Source of the DNA: a virus
Length of the DNA stretch: 64,000 nucleotides
Virus record (IMG/VR): IMGVR_UViG_3300043015_002491
Location: 58,510 to 122,509 of that record
Direction: 5' to 3' (one strand)
A model generated the notes under the pieces. The model worked only from the letters and a program-made list of their open reading frames with translations, made no database searches and was not told where the DNA came from. The position numbers and the translations under genes are program-made. This document shows positions 23,598 through 33,431 of the stretch, one piece after another (position 1 is the first letter of the stretch; every line of letters starts with the position of its first letter).

Positions 23598-24242
23598 TTA
23601 TTCCCAACTACCTTCTTTTTTCATTATAGCTCTAACACAACAATAAGCATCTGTCATATCGTAATTTTCTTTCTTTAGGGTTTTTGTTTTTGTATAAAGC
23701 CAAGTGATTTGTGGTTCTAAATCAGAAACTTTTTCCCATACAACAATCTTTTTATCAATGTCCCAAGGATAAGCACCAAATAATACTGGATTTTTCTTTG
23801 AAATTTCTTTATCGGTATAAGGTTCACCCTTTTTATTATGAGTTCTTACAGCCATTAATTCTGGGAACGCATACTTTCTAGAGTCATATGATGAAATAAA
23901 TTCTGGTACAACACCAAGTGTATCATAAACAGACCTAGAAACCATACCATTAAATCTAAGTAATGTGGCAACAGTATTTACGTTATTAGAACGTAATAAA
24001 GGTTCTTCTATTATCACTCTAGAAATCCCTACATCAGCATACTTATTCAAGAATTCTTCCTCAAATATTCTAGCTTTTTCAAATAATTCCTGTAATTTAT
24101 CTTTTGGCATAGGTTTAATCTTTGGAGACACATGGTGTAATAGTTTTAATTTGCCCTTACCACCTAAATCTTCAAATAAAGCAATACCAATCGTTTTTGT
24201 TGATACGTCTAAACCTAGAATAAGTTTATTATTTTCACTCAT
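23598..24242 (-). CDS. RuvC-like Holliday junction resolvase
   Basis: A 214-residue protein with the RNase H-like fold of RuvC: G-L-D-V-S-T-K-T-I-G (10-19, first catalytic Asp), V-I-I-E-E-P (about 88-93, catalytic Glu) and D-M-T-D-A-Y-C-C (near 198, C-terminal Asp). It probably resolves branched DNA before packaging, taking the place of T4 endonuclease VII. It is followed at once by the primase promoter. A tentative TAnnTTTG box precedes it. Confidence 0.85.
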   Translation of the reverse strand: MSENNKLILGLDVSTKTIGIALFEDLGGKGKLKLLHHVSPKIKPMPKDKLQELFEKARIFEEEFLNKYADVGISRVIIEEPLLRSNNVNTVATLLRFNGMVSRSVYDTLGVVPEFISSYDSRKYAFPELMAVRTHNKKGEPYTDKEISKKNPVLFGAYPWDIDKKIVVWEKVSDLEPQITWLYTKTKTLKKENYDMTDAYCCVRAIMKKEGSWE

Positions 24243-24278
24243 ATACTTAATTTTTTACTAAGTATAACCTATAATACC

Positions 24279-24286
24279 CAAATGTA
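24279..24286 (-). promoter_or_regulatory. Possible -7 box before the resolvase gene
   Basis: TACATTTG on the minus strand, 36 bp before the ATG, but no TTG at the 20-bp spacing; weaker than the other promoters. Confidence 0.35.
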
Positions 24287-24292
24287 AAGTGT

Positions 24293-25498
24293 TTAATAAT
24301 TAATCGTTACATTAAATGCTACCATATCATCAATTGGTTTATAATACGTTGCATTTAACTTACCAATAGCTATTAATGTACCAGAATTATCATATAAACC
24401 AAGTTCGGTAATTCTAGGTGTATCACCTTCTGCCCAAGTAGGGTTAGATGATGCTCCAAACTCACCCCTTTCAGCAATACAAGTTATCGATTGAGATACA
24501 GTAGTTCTTAAATGGTTGAATGTTATTGAAGTACCAGTTGCACTAGCTGAACCTTCAATAAAATCATTTACTATTGTAGGTTCTGTTATCACCATAAACC
24601 CACTATCTAAATAAGCTATACCTACTGGTGTATCAGCAGTAAGACTTAAACCTTCATTATTAGTAAAGTTATAAGTTTCTTTACCATTAATACTAAATGC
24701 TTTGTTAGATGCGTAACCAGTAGACCATGATTTAGTAGCATCACCACCATTAGGTTTAACTATATCATCTGAAAATAAAAGAGCTCTGTTAGGACCAAAA
24801 ACACTTAAATTATTTGATGTATCTGAAACATCATTATCTAATAAATTAAGACTTCTATTAGTCTTTTCGTAAGTACTATAAATGTTAAACGTGTTAGCTG
24901 TATTAGATAATGTCATATTAATTGATTTACCATCAATCACTTCTCCATATTCGTTATTATCAATACCAATAACTAATATTTTAGTTTGAGCTAAACCACT
25001 GTAAGCTGTATTTTGATACCCGCCAGAATTTATTGTTGTTGCAGTAAATGTATTGAAATCTTGTGAAGTAATTGGTAAACCAAACGATTGAAATAGATTT
25101 GTTAATGAATCTGTAGACACATTACTTAAGGATATTTTATTTTGAGTAATCACATCACCACTGTAATTAATTGTTTTATAACCAAGTGGTGTAAATGTCG
25201 TGTTTATAGATATTGATGCGGATTCAACAGGTTTTTTGTCAGTAGTGGCATCATAAGCTAAACTATTTCTAACCACATAATTAACACCACCATTATTAAT
25301 ATCAGAACCATTATTGTTTCCACCCATACCTGGTACTTCACCCATACCAAGTCCAATATCAGTACCGTAATATGAGTCTGAATCCCCAAGATTAAAAAAT
25401 CTTACAAGATTATTATCATTTGTTATAAGCCTTCTTCTACCTTCTGGTGTAAGTTTAGCTGTTAATTGTATTGTTGTTCCTGTACTTAAATATCCCAT
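24293..25498 (-). CDS. Tail-fibre-like protein, paralogue A
   Basis: A protein of about 401 residues. The start at 25498 (MGYLSTGTTIQL) is preferred to the longer one at 25522, because it avoids overlap with the upstream gene and aligns with its paralogue. The N-terminus (K-L-T-P-E-G-R-R-R-L ... F-N-L-G-D-S-D) and C-terminus (I-T-E-L-G-L-Y-D-N-S-G-T-L-I-A-I-G-K-L) match those of the neighbouring 722-residue protein while the middle differs. E-x-G-L-Y-D-x-x-G is common in phage fibre and collar proteins. Last gene of the virion block. Confidence 0.65.
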   Translation of the reverse strand: MGYLSTGTTIQLTAKLTPEGRRRLITNDNNLVRFFNLGDSDSYYGTDIGLGMGEVPGMGGNNNGSDINNGGVNYVVRNSLAYDATTDKKPVESASISINTTFTPLGYKTINYSGDVITQNKISLSNVSTDSLTNLFQSFGLPITSQDFNTFTATTINSGGYQNTAYSGLAQTKILVIGIDNNEYGEVIDGKSINMTLSNTANTFNIYSTYEKTNRSLNLLDNDVSDTSNNLSVFGPNRALLFSDDIVKPNGGDATKSWSTGYASNKAFSINGKETYNFTNNEGLSLTADTPVGIAYLDSGFMVITEPTIVNDFIEGSASATGTSITFNHLRTTVSQSITCIAERGEFGASSNPTWAEGDTPRITELGLYDNSGTLIAIGKLNATYYKPIDDMVAFNVTINY

Positions 25499-25499
25499 G

Positions 25500-27668
25500 T
25501 TAAAAATCCATTGCCATTTCAATCATTATTGTGTTACCAGATGCTAATTTAACTGGTTTAGATAATTTACCAATCATAACTAAATCACCAGTTGAATCAT
25601 AAATACCAACTTCCGTAACTCTAATATCTGGTGCATTAGAGCTTGAGTTAAGTCTAGTAGGGTTTCCAGTAGTTTGAAAATCATCAGCTGAGACTTTAAT
25701 ATTAAATATACTTTTAAAAATTGTAGCACCAATATAAGTTTCTAAATTACCATAAAAGAATCTTTCATCACCAAATTGTAATCTATCTGTATTAGCATTA
25801 CTTGGCATTGATAAAGAATTAATTATACTAAATGTAGTTGAACCAGTATTAACTGAATTATCAATTAAAAAACCTAAAGCTGTTGGGTTTTGGCCTTCTA
25901 ATAAAATTGGGTCAATCGTTTCTGAAGTCCCAGAGGTAATACTAGTACTAGTAAAATCATATGATTTCCATGTATCAGCTAAAGGTCTAGAATCATCAGA
26001 GACAATTTGATATAATACTTTGAACTCCTTAGCTGAGAACCCCATACCATCATAACTAGACTTTTCTTCTTTCCTCATGTATGGTAATAAGTCAGTGTCA
26101 GCAATTCTAAATTGAACATCCTTAGAAGATGATGTATTATTTTTAATCTTACTATAATATTGACAAGGAAGTGTTGTAGTTAAACCAGTACCACTAGTAT
26201 TTTCAAATGTATAAGTTAAGTACATTGTACTATTCGTTGGTAAGATACCGTTAGTTGAACCATTAGCTGAACTAACAAGGTTAGCTGCAAGTGGTGGAAG
26301 TGTCCAGTTTCTATTTGATTTGTATGAAGTAGCTGCAACTATTTCATCATCACTAAATACAACAGTTTTAAGTTGTGGGAAAACCTTACCGACAACAATT
26401 GGTGTGTCAGAAACTAAGGTTGGGTCTTCTATAAGGTCAATATATTCAATATCACTATTACCAATAAGTTTAGTAGTACCACTAGCTAAGAATGTCATAC
26501 CCATTACATTACCATTTTCTGTTGAACCACTTCTTCTGTGATACATAAGGTCTGGTAAATGCACTTTAAGTGTCTTATTATTATCATTATCTATATAGAA
26601 AAATTCTCCATAGAAGTTTGAAATAGTGTTGTTAGTATAATGTAAAATTGATAATGATTTCTTAACACCATCAATGACAGATTCACCTGGAGTAGCACAA
26701 ATATCTACTAATGAAGTATCTAACTCATTAGTACACCCAACTTCAAAATATGGGTATTTTTGACCTAGATATTCATTAGAACCAAATTTTTCAAATGGTT
26801 CGTTTGGTGTTGCTACTGTGTTATTAACACTAGCACCAGTCATACCAGCAAGATTTTCACACCAAACATTATTCATGTTCCAAACTGGAACATCACTACA
26901 TGATACATCACAACAACTAGCAAAAGAAAGTGTGTTAGAATTCCAGTAAGCTGTTGTATTTTGAAAACCAAAACCTTGATAAACTTCTTGACTTGTATAA
27001 ATCATATACTCAGTTAAAGCTGTAGTTGAATTAATATTAGGTAATTCTCTATCAAGTGTTATAGTGTCACCAGCAGAGAATGTCGTACCACTAGATTGTA
27101 TCTTATACCATAAATGCGGTGTAGGGATAGTGTTACCATTAACTACTTGACTACCCAGCGTATCATTACCTATTTTTAATAAGATATAATCACCTACACT
27201 ATATGTTGTACCATTATTAACGACTAATGTTGTACCACCAGTTATACTAGAACCACTAATAGTACCATAATACTTAACATAATCACTAGTATAATTAGTT
27301 GTAAATGTTGAATGAGTTGTATCAGCACTAAAAAAACCTCTTTCAGTAGCTTGATTATTAACGACAGCTTTAATAGTTTTTATCTGACTATTAGATAAAG
27401 GATTTAAATTCTGATTATTATTACTATTAGATGTAACAAAATACTTTATGTCTGGTTGTCTATCAACAGGTCTTAAAACCTTTGAATTACCAGAAAGACT
27501 TGCATCACTTTGATAGTTATCAAATAAGTCTTCTCTATCATAATTAATTTCAGAATCACCTATCGCCCAAGAGGTGAAATTTAATCTACCTTGGGCTAAT
27601 TTTTGCCTACCAGTTTCAGTTAATTTTATATTAACGAAAGCGCTTGTATTGTTTATAATGTAGCTCAT
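25500..27668 (-). CDS. Tail-fibre-like protein, paralogue B
   Basis: A 722-residue beta-rich, Thr/Ser/Asn-rich protein. It shares its N-terminal cap (K-L-T-E-T-G-R-Q-K-L-A-Q-G ... W-A-I-G-D-S-E) and C-terminal cap (R-V-T-E-V-G-I-Y-D-S-T-G-D-L-V-M-I-G-K-L) with the 401-residue paralogue. It is likely a fibre or baseplate-attached protein with a variable middle. ATATTTATA lies 4 bp before the ATG, in a gap of about 60 bp after the 900-residue gene. Confidence 0.65.
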   Translation of the reverse strand: MSYIINNTSAFVNIKLTETGRQKLAQGRLNFTSWAIGDSEINYDREDLFDNYQSDASLSGNSKVLRPVDRQPDIKYFVTSNSNNNQNLNPLSNSQIKTIKAVVNNQATERGFFSADTTHSTFTTNYTSDYVKYYGTISGSSITGGTTLVVNNGTTYSVGDYILLKIGNDTLGSQVVNGNTIPTPHLWYKIQSSGTTFSAGDTITLDRELPNINSTTALTEYMIYTSQEVYQGFGFQNTTAYWNSNTLSFASCCDVSCSDVPVWNMNNVWCENLAGMTGASVNNTVATPNEPFEKFGSNEYLGQKYPYFEVGCTNELDTSLVDICATPGESVIDGVKKSLSILHYTNNTISNFYGEFFYIDNDNNKTLKVHLPDLMYHRRSGSTENGNVMGMTFLASGTTKLIGNSDIEYIDLIEDPTLVSDTPIVVGKVFPQLKTVVFSDDEIVAATSYKSNRNWTLPPLAANLVSSANGSTNGILPTNSTMYLTYTFENTSGTGLTTTLPCQYYSKIKNNTSSSKDVQFRIADTDLLPYMRKEEKSSYDGMGFSAKEFKVLYQIVSDDSRPLADTWKSYDFTSTSITSGTSETIDPILLEGQNPTALGFLIDNSVNTGSTTFSIINSLSMPSNANTDRLQFGDERFFYGNLETYIGATIFKSIFNIKVSADDFQTTGNPTRLNSSSNAPDIRVTEVGIYDSTGDLVMIGKLSKPVKLASGNTIMIEMAMDF

Positions 27669-27672
27669 ATTT

Positions 27673-27682
27673 TATAAATATT
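27673..27682 (-). promoter_or_regulatory. ATATTTATA motif before fibre gene B
   Basis: AATATTTATA on the minus strand ends 4 bp before the ATG at 27668, at one of the few real gaps in the virion block. Confidence 0.45.
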
Positions 27683-27725
27683 CTTTTTTATCTTATTTTA
27701 CTAATAAATACTAAAAAATAAAGGT

Positions 27726-30428
27726 TTAGTACGAATTAAATGCATTAGTTTGTATTGTTATATCTATTACTTCACTATAAGCAGTTGTCGTAAATGGATT
27801 ACCACATATATCTTCATAAGTTTTTTCATTCTTAATTCGATAATATTGGACATCGCCAACACTACCACTTAATTCAATAGGTACTGAATAAGTGATTTGA
27901 CCTTCAACGTATGGTGTTGTAGCACTTGTTGTTAAAAGTGTTGTAAAATCTTTACTACTACTAAATTCAACAGTGAATAAACCATTAGTATTTTGAGGTT
28001 CATTAGTTATTACCCATGAAACATTAAAAGATGGTATTGTTACATCACCTTGTATTGTAACATTACTAGTGTAATAAATACCAATAACATCACCAACAAT
28101 TAAATTACCTTCAAGTATTATCCTATTAGAATCACTTGTTGATAAATAATAATCAATATTATCAGCTAACGTAACACCATTAATTGTTACTATTATATCA
28201 CCACCAGATGGTACTAAGTCAGTGTATAATTCATATTTACCAGTTGTTGTGTTATAGTAAACTTTTTCATTTCCTTGATTATTTGTTGTACCACTAACTA
28301 TTGGTGATGTTATTTCTAAACCTTCATTTCTAATATTATCACTATTTTGACTATTAGCATATGCATATGTTAATACATCACCACTAACTATTGTATCATT
28401 AAATGTTATTAAAGTAGTTGTACTTAATGCACTTAACGTGTAATCTAAATCTTTTTGTAATGTTAAACCATTAATAGATATTATATAATCACTTTCAGCT
28501 GAGGTTAAAACAGCTGTGTTAGAATTACCATTTAATATAATACCATCAACTATTAATGAACCTATTGGATTAGATTTACCAATACTAGGTGTGATTGTTG
28601 GTGTTTCAGCTGAATTAAATGCTACAAAATGAAAATCCCTATATGGTTCATATAATTTATATTGTGAACCCAAGTTGTTTGATGGTAGTGTGTCTCTATC
28701 ACCATTTAATAAAGCAAACTCCGTACAAACATCATGGGAAAAATAACTCTTAATTAAATAATCACCATCAAGTGTTAATGAACTAACAGGTACACTAACT
28801 GTTATAGCGCTAGTAGCACTAAATGATGACCACTCATATATTTCAGATTCAAACTTAGTTGAATCTATAAAATAACCAAGTGCGTGATTGTATTTAAATA
28901 TTTTAAAATTAAATGTAGTATTTTTATCTAAAAATTCACTAGTGTTAGCTGTAAAATTAAAACCTAAATCAATCTCCGTTTCATTTGTTATATTGTATAC
29001 CTCTTGACTATTAATAGTTGTTGCTGTGAAATCTAAATTACATATAACACTATTAATATCACTACATGTTCCAGTAAATACACAAACGGTGTCTGTATAA
29101 TTTAATTGAGTACAAGTGTATCCAGTACCACAAACATCTAGAGAATAACCAGCTGGACATGAATAACCAGAAGATTCACCTAAATCTAACACTTGTATAC
29201 CAGTAGTACCACTAACAACATCACTTCTATAATCAGCTGTGGTAAATATTGTTACAGCACTCAACTGAGATTCGGTTGTCATACCAGTAAGACTAGAAAT
29301 ACCAACATTATATATTTCAGCACCAAATGACGCATAACTACCATTATTTTTACCTTCCATCTCAATGATGTGTTTACCAGATGTTAATTGGACTTCAAAT
29401 ACCCTCCAATAACTAAGTGATTCTGTACCTCCAACAGCATTTTCAGATGTAAAGAATGTTTCACCATCAAGTTTAAATCTAGCCCAATTATCACCAGAAA
29501 GACCTATAGAATAAGTTCCACTTGTGTTTATATCAATACAAGCTGAAAATCCTATCCATTCTAAGTTTGGTTGTCCTATACCAGGTTCTGTTGTCCATAT
29601 ACCACAATTATTAAGTCTACCATAAAGAGTACTACCATTTGCATCCCATAATTGATTTGTTGAGGAAGCATTAGGTGATATTGCTATACCACCACTTGTT
29701 CTAAGTGTTGTTGAACTACCTGTAAGAATATACGGTATTTCACCTGTAAGATTAGTACTAAAAAAATGGGTACCATTATTGGCATAACCAGCATTAAGGT
29801 TACCAGTAGTCGCTGTATAAATTGTACCATTAAGTGTTGCGGCAGTTGTTGTTGTAAAAACACAACTATCACCTTCTGGTGTTGGGTTATATCCCGTTGG
29901 ACATGAACATGATGTATCACCAGTTGTGTTACCAGTAACAATACAATTAGGTGTATAATTTAATTCAGTATTTATATCAACCCTTAATTCAGAAAAACCA
30001 TTTTGAGTTACATTGAATTGAGTCCCATTAAAATTAAAATTATAACCAAGCGCTGTTAAAGAATCATTAACACTACCACTAAATTGACTTATATTTGGTG
30101 CATCATTAATATTTGTTGACGTGTAAAACACATCAGTATTCACTAATAAATTATCTTCATATATTTTGGTTGACCAAATAATATTATTGAAACAATCAGC
30201 TGACATAGCTGCTACTTTAAAACATTCGGTTGTAGCGGTAAGTATATTAGTGTAAGATACACCACTAAGGTCACATGTTTGTGTTTCACAATCTATTTTA
30301 CTAGCACCGCTCATACTAAAGAATGGCATATTGAAAATACAAATATCTGAACTCGTATTTACAACTGATACTGTTGAATTTCTTCTACAATTACCTGTTT
30401 GGTCGTATATTTCGTTTTGATAACTCAT
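27726..30428 (-). CDS. Large fibre-like protein with repeated beta modules
   Basis: A 900-residue Thr/Asn-rich protein. Two related modules, I-N-G-L-T-L-Q-K-D-L-D-Y and I-N-G-V-T-L-A-D-N-I-D-Y followed by a G-D-V strand (about 650-790), recall the repeats of phage fibres. A fibronectin III-like domain follows (about 795-895). Earlier, short cysteine pairs occur near C-P-T-G-Y-N-P and C-P-A-G-Y-S-L, resembling host surface-protein motifs. It shares one base with the upstream 80-residue gene (TAATG type junction). Probably a host-binding tail fibre. Confidence 0.6.
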   Translation of the reverse strand: MSYQNEIYDQTGNCRRNSTVSVVNTSSDICIFNMPFFSMSGASKIDCETQTCDLSGVSYTNILTATTECFKVAAMSADCFNNIIWSTKIYEDNLLVNTDVFYTSTNINDAPNISQFSGSVNDSLTALGYNFNFNGTQFNVTQNGFSELRVDINTELNYTPNCIVTGNTTGDTSCSCPTGYNPTPEGDSCVFTTTTAATLNGTIYTATTGNLNAGYANNGTHFFSTNLTGEIPYILTGSSTTLRTSGGIAISPNASSTNQLWDANGSTLYGRLNNCGIWTTEPGIGQPNLEWIGFSACIDINTSGTYSIGLSGDNWARFKLDGETFFTSENAVGGTESLSYWRVFEVQLTSGKHIIEMEGKNNGSYASFGAEIYNVGISSLTGMTTESQLSAVTIFTTADYRSDVVSGTTGIQVLDLGESSGYSCPAGYSLDVCGTGYTCTQLNYTDTVCVFTGTCSDINSVICNLDFTATTINSQEVYNITNETEIDLGFNFTANTSEFLDKNTTFNFKIFKYNHALGYFIDSTKFESEIYEWSSFSATSAITVSVPVSSLTLDGDYLIKSYFSHDVCTEFALLNGDRDTLPSNNLGSQYKLYEPYRDFHFVAFNSAETPTITPSIGKSNPIGSLIVDGIILNGNSNTAVLTSAESDYIISINGLTLQKDLDYTLSALSTTTLITFNDTIVSGDVLTYAYANSQNSDNIRNEGLEITSPIVSGTTNNQGNEKVYYNTTTGKYELYTDLVPSGGDIIVTINGVTLADNIDYYLSTSDSNRIILEGNLIVGDVIGIYYTSNVTIQGDVTIPSFNVSWVITNEPQNTNGLFTVEFSSSKDFTTLLTTSATTPYVEGQITYSVPIELSGSVGDVQYYRIKNEKTYEDICGNPFTTTAYSEVIDITIQTNAFNSY

Positions 30429-30670
30429 TAATATGATATTTCTATTTCTTTATATATTTTATCTCTGTTAACACTTAAACCAAAATCACTCGATTTATAT
30501 AAATTTTCACTACTAACAACTTTCTTAAAGTTTTGTAAGAATACCTCAAGAGAACCTATTTTAAACCAATCAGTATACCCAAAATCAGTTTGTATAGTTT
30601 TAAGAATAGCAACATCATCACTAATATTGTCAGCAATTTTCCCTGTTATGTTTTGTATTAATATCGGCAT
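30428..30670 (-). CDS. Small virion-block protein
   Basis: An 80-residue soluble protein (T-D-F-G-Y-T-D-W-F-K-I-G-S-L-E-V-F-L). It is translationally coupled to the 900-residue fibre gene, so it may be an assembly partner. ATATTTATA lies 7 bp before the ATG. No family recognised. Confidence 0.55.
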   Translation of the reverse strand: MPILIQNITGKIADNISDDVAILKTIQTDFGYTDWFKIGSLEVFLQNFKKVVSSENLYKSSDFGLSVNRDKIYKEIEISY

Positions 30671-30677
30671 CTTATTT

Positions 30678-30687
30678 TATAAATATG
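30678..30687 (-). promoter_or_regulatory. ATATTTATA motif
   Basis: CATATTTATA on the minus strand, 7 bp before the ATG at 30670, in a 43-bp gap. Confidence 0.4.
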
Positions 30688-30713
30688 TTCCTATTTTTTT
30701 ATTAATAATATTT

Positions 30714-31232
30714 TTAAGGATTTAGTATTGTTACTGAACCTAAAAATTCTGGACTACAGTTAATTTGTTTCATGTACGCTCCAGTACATTTAGTTATTAT
30801 ATTATTATTTGAACCACTAAATGGAATAACTGTTGTATCTACACCAACATTTAAATCATATCCAATTACATTATCATCAGTAATTAATAATAAATTTATT
30901 TGACCTAATAAGTCTTTAACTATAGAGTAAGATGCTAAATAATTATTATACGATGTTTTATCAAAACAATCACTACCAGATGGACTAGCAGATAATTCTA
31001 CAATAAGTAAATTTAAATTAGCTTTAGTATTATTAACGGCTGTTACGTAATCTTGGAATAATAGTAATAACTTATCGTAGGTTTGAACTGAAAGTTCATC
31101 TTTTTTTGAAATTATTAATCTATTTAAACATTTAAGATTAGCATCAAATACCTCTCTTATTGATGTTTCGTAGTCTGACCAATCATTTGGTAATTGGTCA
31201 CATTTGAAATCTTCTAAGTCAAATAAAAACAT
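30714..31232 (-). CDS. Virion-block protein of the FDLED family
   Basis: A 172-residue helical protein that begins MFLFDLEDFKCDQLPNDWSD. The start resembles those at 37035 (MFKFDLEDYTACNWS) and 34409 (MVLFFDLCNYTDPNAKAIG), and the following helix and A-S-P-S-G-S-D-C segment correspond to A-E-P-G-L-S-G-C in the 325-residue protein. This indicates duplication and divergence within the tail block. Function unknown; perhaps an adaptor for fibres. Confidence 0.55.
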   Translation of the reverse strand: MFLFDLEDFKCDQLPNDWSDYETSIREVFDANLKCLNRLIISKKDELSVQTYDKLLLLFQDYVTAVNNTKANLNLLIVELSASPSGSDCFDKTSYNNYLASYSIVKDLLGQINLLLITDDNVIGYDLNVGVDTTVIPFSGSNNNIITKCTGAYMKQINCSPEFLGSVTILNP

Positions 31233-31250
31233 ATCTCTTTTAATTATTAA

Positions 31251-33401
31251 TTATATTATGTAATTTGAGTCACTATAAAGAACTGTCCCACCAGAATAGT
31301 TATAAATCTCTAACCAATCCACAGTAGTTCTAGAATTTGATGTCTCTACGGTTCTATTAGCATAAATTTTAAAATCATTATAATCCAATGGGTTAGTTAA
31401 TTCAACTCGCCAATCACCATCCCAATAATACTTAAGTTGATTACCTTCAAAATAAGTATCCAATAAACCACATGTTACCCCACTTAAACTTGGTATTAAA
31501 GTGTATGAAGAACCAGATGCTGGAATTGTTTTATTATAATAGTGATTGATATATCTATATATAAACTTTTCTTGAGCATCATTATCATAAGTTGCTGAAC
31601 GAACATAACTAAAACGTGGGAATAAATAGTTATACCTAGATGAAGTATTAGTTGTTCCAGTGTAATTAGATGTTACACCAGTTGAATATCTATTTACACT
31701 AGTTACAATACTATTATATCTAATATTACAATTTATATCACATGTGTCAGCAGTTAACCCTAGTGTAATTGTTGGTAATGTTAATTGTAAATAGTAATCA
31801 GCTCCAGTTGTACCAGTCGTAACTATTGATGATTGGTGTACTGATATATTTCTCAATATTCCAACATCACCACACACTTGATTACCAGTTGACCCTGGAT
31901 AATATATGTCAAAAATTCTATAATAATCCTCATTAGATGAATCACCCGAATAAATAGATATATTCGGTTTTATATTATTTATATATTCATTATAATAATC
32001 TCTAACATAAGTTGGGTTATCTGTAGTAAGTTTAAACAATCCATTCGATTTTTCATATTTTATAAAGTAATTATTATCTGCTGGTTCACAAACTAAATTA
32101 TTTATTTGGTAAAATACATTTTGAAGATTACATCTTTTTTGATTAAAATATAATCCATTGAAATTAAGTAAACTAAAACCGTTAGAATCGGTACCAGATG
32201 CACCATAAGAACTATATTCACTTAGGTAAGTATCAAGCTTATTTGTTAGTGTTATCCCACTAACTTTAAAGGTTATTGTACTACTACATTCACCTGTTAC
32301 CACAGTAATTGTAGAACCACTAATCTTTAATGGTTTATTTGGTAGATTAAGATTACAATCTATTGTATCAGCACAACCAAAATAAAAATCCCAACTTGTT
32401 GATGGGTTAGAAGTATTAGGTATAACTTCTAAATCTATAGTATCACCATCATTAATAGTAAAACCAGTTAAACAAGTTATTTTTGATACATATTGGGAGG
32501 TATCGGCTGATTTAGGGAAGACGTTATTATTAACGTTAGTACTTGGTAAATTAGACCCAACCTCCCAATATTCCAATACGATAGGGTTATTGTAGGCTGA
32601 ACCATTATACGTTAATTTAAGTTTATCTGGTACAAAACTACCTCTAAATTTCCATGCAAAATAATTTGTATTAGCACTTAATATAAATGTTGATGAAAGT
32701 GCTGTTGGAGGTGTACCATTACCAATACTAGTAAAATTTACTCTATGTTCATATTGTGATAAATCTGAACTACCATCACCATTATTACATCTAAATGCAT
32801 CCACATCAACAGTTACACTTTGAAAACATGTTAATAATGCTGGTACTGGGTCATTACTATATGCAGTATTACCGCTTTGTGAAAAATCAATACCACCTAT
32901 ATTAACTTTATCTATTATTGGTAGATATGTACCAGCTGGCACAAATAACGCAGAAGTACCAATTAATGGATGTTGGTAATTATAATTAAAGCTAGTACCA
33001 GAACCACTCACATATTTAAGGTTATTTGAACTATCATACCAATGTATTATATAATCACTTAAATCTGTTTGACATGAAGCGGTTAAAGCACCAGCATACA
33101 ACCTACCAACAGTAGATGTAGGAAAATAATCAAAACCTAAATCACATGTTATGCATAAATTATTCTCACCTATATCACCATATGTTTGTATATTATTATT
33201 TGTATCAAGTACCATAACTTTAGTGGCATCATCTGGAACTAATAAGTTAAAAGGTGTTGTTGTTGCTGTTAATTCAGTTCTTGTTCTATTTTGAACAATT
33301 GGGGTAGCGTAATTATCTGAATCAGTAAATATACTAAAATCAGTACTAGTTGAAGTTAGACCACTAGATGATAATATAACTGTAACGTATTTTCTTGGCA
33401 T
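31251..33401 (-). CDS. Large Thr/Ser/Asn-rich tail protein
   Basis: A 716-residue beta-rich protein with many Ser, Thr, Asn and Tyr residues and scattered cysteines, composition typical of phage fibre or adhesion proteins. The start M-P-R-K-Y-V-T-V-I-L-S-S looks like a first beta strand. It lies 18 bp upstream of the 172-residue FDLED-type gene and 30 bp downstream of the 325-residue one. No family recognised. Confidence 0.6.
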   Translation of the reverse strand: MPRKYVTVILSSSGLTSTSTDFSIFTDSDNYATPIVQNRTRTELTATTTPFNLLVPDDATKVMVLDTNNNIQTYGDIGENNLCITCDLGFDYFPTSTVGRLYAGALTASCQTDLSDYIIHWYDSSNNLKYVSGSGTSFNYNYQHPLIGTSALFVPAGTYLPIIDKVNIGGIDFSQSGNTAYSNDPVPALLTCFQSVTVDVDAFRCNNGDGSSDLSQYEHRVNFTSIGNGTPPTALSSTFILSANTNYFAWKFRGSFVPDKLKLTYNGSAYNNPIVLEYWEVGSNLPSTNVNNNVFPKSADTSQYVSKITCLTGFTINDGDTIDLEVIPNTSNPSTSWDFYFGCADTIDCNLNLPNKPLKISGSTITVVTGECSSTITFKVSGITLTNKLDTYLSEYSSYGASGTDSNGFSLLNFNGLYFNQKRCNLQNVFYQINNLVCEPADNNYFIKYEKSNGLFKLTTDNPTYVRDYYNEYINNIKPNISIYSGDSSNEDYYRIFDIYYPGSTGNQVCGDVGILRNISVHQSSIVTTGTTGADYYLQLTLPTITLGLTADTCDINCNIRYNSIVTSVNRYSTGVTSNYTGTTNTSSRYNYLFPRFSYVRSATYDNDAQEKFIYRYINHYYNKTIPASGSSYTLIPSLSGVTCGLLDTYFEGNQLKYYWDGDWRVELTNPLDYNDFKIYANRTVETSNSRTTVDWLEIYNYSGGTVLYSDSNYII

Positions 33402-33431
33402 TTTATTTAACTTTATTTAACTTTATTCATT

